Source: AC-32 sp038236705 (GTDB lineage Bacteria > Actinomycetota > Thermoleophilia > Gaiellales > Gaiellaceae). From it: 15,881 bases of DNA. A program made the translations under genes and the position numbers. Location: assembly GCA_038236705.1 (NCBI GenBank), contig JBBRZN010000045.1, forward strand, positions 1-15,881, in the 5' to 3' direction. Shown one piece after another: positions 12,376-15,881 of this stretch; position 1 is the stretch's first letter, and each line of letters begins with the position of its first letter. Under the pieces are notes generated by a model. The model was given only the letters and a program-made list of their open reading frames with translations, was not told where the DNA came from and did no database searches.

Positions 12376-15300
12376 CTAGTGACCGTGACCGCCCAGCCTC
12401 ATCCGCCAGATGCCCTGCGAGTGCGTTGCCGCGTAGAGGATCCGCGGGCAATGCGTTGCCCCGACGCAGGTCGGGACGCGCGAGGACGGCTGGATCTCGA
12501 GGTGCATGACCTCGTACCGCGGCATGCCCTCCGTGACGTGCCAGCCGGAGTGCCCGTCGTTTCGGCCGACGAGCACGCCGAAGTCGGTGGACACGTACAG
12601 GGTGTGAGTGGCGTCGTCACGAGCGACGTCGCTCACGGGCAGGTCACCGTCGGAGAACGGCGTCGGGTAGCTCGACGTGCCGCCGCTCTCGACGTTCAGG
12701 TTCGTGAAGGTGCCCGAACCAGGAGCAACACCGTTCTCGCTGACCTCGAACACATGGCCCGGGGTCGTCGGCGTTGCCGCGTTGTAACCGGAGTACGTCA
12801 CCCACGCGTGGCCGGTGTCGTTGGCATCGACGTAGATGCCGCTGGGGAACCGGGTCGGTGAGGTGGCGTTGTCGATCCGGTGCCACGTGACCGCCGCCGG
12901 ATCAGCCGCATCGCCATTGTGCGTGGCGAAGATGCGTCCGGCGGAGGTCGCCGCCCAGATCGTGCCGTGGTCCTTGCCGCCGCGGGCGATGAACGACATC
13001 GAACCTCCGGTGCGGTCGTCGCCGTACACGGTTCCGGTCAGATCGCCGGCTGTGTTGGCTCCTTCCGGCCCGCCGAGCGGCTGGTAGTCGCCGCAGTGCG
13101 GGTCGTTGCCCCCCGTCACGAACTCCGGACAGTTAGCCTCGTAGAAGGCGATGTCCGGGGTCGTGCTCTGGGGCACTGCGCCGGGAGTACCGGCGCCGAA
13201 GGCCCAGCTCCGCCAGACGTGCAGGCCACCCTCGTAGATCGGGTGAGTGCCGGGAACCGGGTTCGGGTCGCCGGCCTGCGGCCAGTAGAACGCGAACGGC
13301 TCGCCGCTGTTGACGAGCGGCGCAGTGGTGATGACCCACCGCTCCGGATCGCCATTGCGGAAGTTCGAGTCACCGAAGCCGCTGGTGAACTCGTTCGCCC
13401 GCCAGGTGGCGTTGGTCGCGTCGTACACGGCATTGCCGCCGTCGCCGTAGATCACCTGGTTGAACGTGTCGCGGCGACAGCCGTTGTTGTTCGACCAGGT
13501 GCCGTTGTCCTGGGTTCCACCCATGACCTCGCACGAGTTCGACGGGTTGATCGCCACATTGATGAACTGGATCGTGCTGCCCAGTCTGGTGATGTGGTCG
13601 AGCGCCGTCGGCACCCGTGAGAGCAGGCGCTTGCAGGTGAGGTAGCTGCCCCCTGCGGGCGGGCCTCCGGTAGCGCCGCTGCGCCACGGCTCGTCACACT
13701 GCGCCGAGATGTCGGCGAAGGACCCGCTGGTCCGGACGATGCCACCGTCGTTCGCCTGGAAGGTCTGCGTCGGGTTTCCGGGGTTGACGATGATCTCGTG
13801 CTGGTCGGGATGCATCCCGTTCTGCGAGTGGATGCACGCCCCGAAGCCGTACGGCGCGAACGCGCACCACGGTGCCGGGGTATCCCGATTGTCGTTGGTC
13901 GAGTCGGTGAACGTCCTCAGATCGGCACGCGTGCCGTCGGGGTCGCCCGCCGTGTGCGAGTAGAGCTGAGCACGGCCGTTCGAGCGGCCGTTGCCGCAGC
14001 CGACACCCTTCGTGTTGCACGGCAGCTCGCCGTACTGGAAGGCACCGATCACGTACACCGAGTCCGGCAAGCCGGCCGGTGTGTAGACGTCCTCGTCGTA
14101 CCAGCACTGCGCCCAGCAGAAGTCATCTGTGGCGAAGAACGGGCTCGAGGTCGACTGTGAGGTCAACTTCTGCCAGCCGGTGTAGTTCGCGGGGAAGACG
14201 TTCGCCGGGTTCGGCTCACTGGCTCCCGGTCCCTGCGACGCGAGCAGCGCCGCTGCCGGCTGGTTTCCGAAGTCGGTGCGCCAGAAGTTCGACGCGATCG
14301 CCGAGTGGATGCCGCCGCCGTTGGCCGTGCCGTCCGTCAGGTAGATACGCGTCTTCGCGTTCTTCACCGTCAGGGCGAACATCGTCCGGTCGATCCCGGC
14401 GCCTGTTGCGAACTGCGGGGCGAACACTTGCGAGAACGCCGTGGCGGCCGCTCCGGCATCGCGCCGCCACGCGCCCGCGTCGAACGCGGAGGCATAGACG
14501 ACGTCCGGGTTCAACGGGTCGAGACCGACGTCGGTGATGCCGAAGCCGCCGGGAATGCTCCCGTTCCAGACCTCGGTGAACGTGTTGCCGCCGTCGAACG
14601 ACTCGTAGACGCCGGGCTCGTTGGCGCCGGGCTCGAGGCGAGTCGTGCCGCCGTTGCCGATCGTGTGCGAGAGGCCACGGACGGCCCGCGCGGAGCCGAC
14701 GAAGATGTGCTTGCCGTTCCGCGGGTCGATCACGAGCCCGTTGATCCCGCGGCCGAGGAACGCATCCTTGCCGGGGTTCACGCACGGGTAGGTCGCATTG
14801 CTTACACACGTGTCGTCGAGCTTCTTCCAGCTCTCGCCGCCGTTGGTCGACTTGTACAGGCCGACGCCGGCCTCGCAGCCGGACGAGCAACGGTTGCCCT
14901 CACCGGTGGCGAGGTAGAGCGTGTCGTGCTGCTTGTCGGTGGGATCGAGTACGAGCTGCCCGACCGAGTTCTGGTCGAGGTCCTTCGCGCCCACTTGCTT
15001 CCACTCCGGGTCCGGAGCGTTGACGTTGTCGGTCCGCCAGACACCGCCGCCTGCGGTACCGGCCCAGAGACGGCAATGGCTCGCCGTGCAGTCCGGGTCG
15101 GCAACCAGCGCCACGGTTCGGCTGGCCGTGTTGTTCGTCGCTCCCGAGAAGGCGATCACGCCCGGCTGGGTGGCGTACTTCTTCGGGCCGTACAGGCGCC
15201 ACTTCGTACCGGCGTCTTGGAAGCGGCGGCCGCTCTTGGCGAGACGGGCGTCACGCTTCGCGATCCGGTTGAACGTGGCTTCCGCGCGTCGAACAACCGC

Positions 15301-15540
15301 CTGCGGGATCACGTTGGCCGGATAGGTGCGGGCCGCGGAGCGGTAGGCCTCGAAACCGCCGGCCCTGCCCTCTCCGAACTTGGCCTCCTTGCTCGTGGCT
15401 CCAACTGCGCCGGCTCCGAGCTTGATGTTGAGCTGGTTCCCACCGGATGACCGTCCGGTGAACAAAACCAGCAGCAACGCGAGCGCTCCCGCGAGCAAGA
15501 AAAACGTCGCTCCCAGGACGCTCGTGCGAGTTCGTGTCAT
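12376..15540 (-). CDS. Secreted or membrane-anchored beta-propeller protein with Asp-box (BNR/sortilin-like) repeats
   Basis: 1054-residue extracytoplasmic protein; enzymatic role not recognised. Residues 7-28 are a hydrophobic segment after a basic TRTRT start: a signal anchor or uncleaved signal peptide. The rest is rich in Gly, Asn, Asp and Trp with propeller-blade phrases such as LWAGTAGGGVWRTDN (158-172), LYLATGEGN (208-216) and VVYASAFDAG (347-356). Asp boxes are STNGGESW (231-238) and SFDGGNTF (314-321). Close Cys pairs (C151/C156, C218/C222, C245/C253, CWAQCW) suggest disulfides. The end reads GIWRMRLGGHGH. It resembles sialidase/VPS10/xyloglucanase-type propellers, but no glycosidase site was identified. 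ATG 15540 is chosen because AAGGGGAG lies 5 nt upstream; an earlier GTG at 15645 would put 35 polar residues before the signal. No sortase motif is seen. Confidence 0.85.
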   Translation of the reverse strand: MTRTRTSVLGATFFLLAGALALLLVLFTGRSSGGNQLNIKLGAGAVGATSKEAKFGEGRAGGFEAYRSAARTYPANVIPQAVVRRAEATFNRIAKRDARLAKSGRRFQDAGTKWRLYGPKKYATQPGVIAFSGATNNTASRTVALVADPDCTASHCRLWAGTAGGGVWRTDNVNAPDPEWKQVGAKDLDQNSVGQLVLDPTDKQHDTLYLATGEGNRCSSGCEAGVGLYKSTNGGESWKKLDDTCVSNATYPCVNPGKDAFLGRGINGLVIDPRNGKHIFVGSARAVRGLSHTIGNGGTTRLEPGANEPGVYESFDGGNTFTEVWNGSIPGGFGITDVGLDPLNPDVVYASAFDAGAWRRDAGAAATAFSQVFAPQFATGAGIDRTMFALTVKNAKTRIYLTDGTANGGGIHSAIASNFWRTDFGNQPAAALLASQGPGASEPNPANVFPANYTGWQKLTSQSTSSPFFATDDFCWAQCWYDEDVYTPAGLPDSVYVIGAFQYGELPCNTKGVGCGNGRSNGRAQLYSHTAGDPDGTRADLRTFTDSTNDNRDTPAPWCAFAPYGFGACIHSQNGMHPDQHEIIVNPGNPTQTFQANDGGIVRTSGSFADISAQCDEPWRSGATGGPPAGGSYLTCKRLLSRVPTALDHITRLGSTIQFINVAINPSNSCEVMGGTQDNGTWSNNNGCRRDTFNQVIYGDGGNAVYDATNATWRANEFTSGFGDSNFRNGDPERWVITTAPLVNSGEPFAFYWPQAGDPNPVPGTHPIYEGGLHVWRSWAFGAGTPGAVPQSTTPDIAFYEANCPEFVTGGNDPHCGDYQPLGGPEGANTAGDLTGTVYGDDRTGGSMSFIARGGKDHGTIWAATSAGRIFATHNGDAADPAAVTWHRIDNATSPTRFPSGIYVDANDTGHAWVTYSGYNAATPTTPGHVFEVSENGVAPGSGTFTNLNVESGGTSSYPTPFSDGDLPVSDVARDDATHTLYVSTDFGVLVGRNDGHSGWHVTEGMPRYEVMHLEIQPSSRVPTCVGATHCPRILYAATHSQGIWRMRLGGHGH

Positions 15541-15620
15541 CGACTCTCCCCTTGGTTGTTTGCCGACCCCGATGCGGAGCAGCCTTGCGGCCGCTTGCAC
15601 ACGTTCGTGACTCTTGCCAT
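15537..15620 (-). CDS. 27-residue upstream ORF (possible leader peptide)
   Basis: ATG at 15620, preceded by GAGGGGG at 6 nt, opens a 27-codon frame (MARVTNVCKRPQGCSASG...). Its TGA overlaps the ATG of the beta-propeller gene in an ATGA, and the Shine-Dalgarno of the large gene lies inside it. It sits between the promoter at 15690-15718 and the large gene. The peptide resembles nothing I know. It could couple or tune translation of the secreted protein, or be chance. Confidence 0.35.
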   Translation of the reverse strand: MARVTNVCKRPQGCSASGSANNQGESR

Positions 15621-15689
15621 GTGTGTCCCCCTCGGACCTCCCCACCGGACGAGACGCTCCCTGACCGCCTCGGAAGGTTATGTAGAGTG

Positions 15690-15718
15690 CTTATATGCCT
15701 CTCTAGATCAGTCGTCAA
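15690..15718 (-). promoter_or_regulatory. Sigma-70-type promoter of the beta-propeller gene
   Basis: On the leftward strand TTGACG (15713-15718), a 17-bp spacer, then TATAAG (15690-15695). Each hexamer is one base from consensus at ideal spacing, in an AT-rich patch that stands out from its surroundings. Transcription would start near 15683, giving a 5' UTR of about 140 nt that contains the 27-codon upstream ORF. Confidence 0.8.
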
Positions 15719-15720
15719 AC

Positions 15721-15881
15721 GACAACCGCCGCTCTTTGCCAGTTTTAGCGGCCTGCGGCAGCGCCGGCATCGACTTCCGCTGGCCCCGTACGCGTCGGAA
15801 AAGGCGATCGGCTGAGACTGACTCATACGGCGGTCACGGCGCGGTTCGTGTGCGGGCAGGCGGGAGGCCACGACGCCGCCG
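15721..15881. other. Unassigned stretch upstream of the beta-propeller promoter
   Basis: Open frames cross this part on both strands, but none has a recognisable protein, a convincing ribosome-binding site or a conserved motif. It may contain the end or start of a gene beyond the window. No RNA gene or repeat was seen. Confidence 0.4.

Noticed and set aside
14305..15450. Rightward open frame of 381 codons opposite the beta-propeller gene
   Set aside because: Val/Arg/Ala-rich shadow translation; the leftward frame has a signal anchor, Asp boxes, promoter and Shine-Dalgarno.
15541..15645. Upstream start of the beta-propeller gene at 15645
   Set aside because: It would put 35 charged residues before the signal segment; the ATG at 15540 has a well-placed AAGGGGAG.

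Overview
The window reads as ordinary chromosome from a very GC-rich actinobacterium-like organism. The codon third positions are strongly G/C, start codons include many GTG and apparently some CTG, the groESL operon is CIRCE-controlled, and -10 elements look like TAAACT. A Thermoleophilia-type lineage (Gaiellales or Solirubrobacterales) is my best guess, but that is inference from overall style, not a marker gene.

Layout. Positions 1-2120 hold a leftward groES-groEL operon with a perfect CIRCE operator in front and a GC hairpin behind. From 2187 a rightward group follows: a Nudix hydrolase, an ASCH-domain protein carrying the RKTxTIR motif of YqfB-type N4-acetylcytidine amidohydrolases, and an ornithine cyclodeaminase/mu-crystallin family oxidoreductase that appears to start at CTG. 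Two leftward genes lie at 3977-4999: a small double zinc-ribbon protein and a LURP-one/Tubby-like protein. Between them are hairpins, a dispersed palindromic repeat and a GAAC-N4-GTTC site. The LURP gene is divergent from, and only 14 bp away from, a UPF0104/AglD-type integral membrane protein (5014-6096).

From 6144 to 12299 there is a rightward lipoate-centred cluster: E1-alpha, E1-beta and E2 of a 2-oxoacid dehydrogenase complex (E1 sequences lean to the branched-chain type), then octanoyltransferase LipB, a TMEM175-type channel and lipoyl synthase LipA. The cluster thus encodes a lipoyl-bearing E2 together with both enzymes that build its cofactor; E3 (Lpd) is not in the window. LipB is odd in three ways: its start seems to be a CTG overlapping the E2 stop, about 50 extra residues rich in palindromic DNA interrupt it, and its frame runs without a stop into the TMEM175 domain through a linker containing a 33-bp perfect palindrome. 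A bidirectional terminator follows lipA.

Positions 12376-15540 encode a 1054-residue leftward, secreted or membrane-anchored beta-propeller protein with Asp boxes. It is preceded by a 27-codon upstream ORF overlapping its start (ATGA) and by a consensus-like promoter. The last 160 bases hold nothing I can identify. I found no tRNA, rRNA, CRISPR array, phage gene or transposase.
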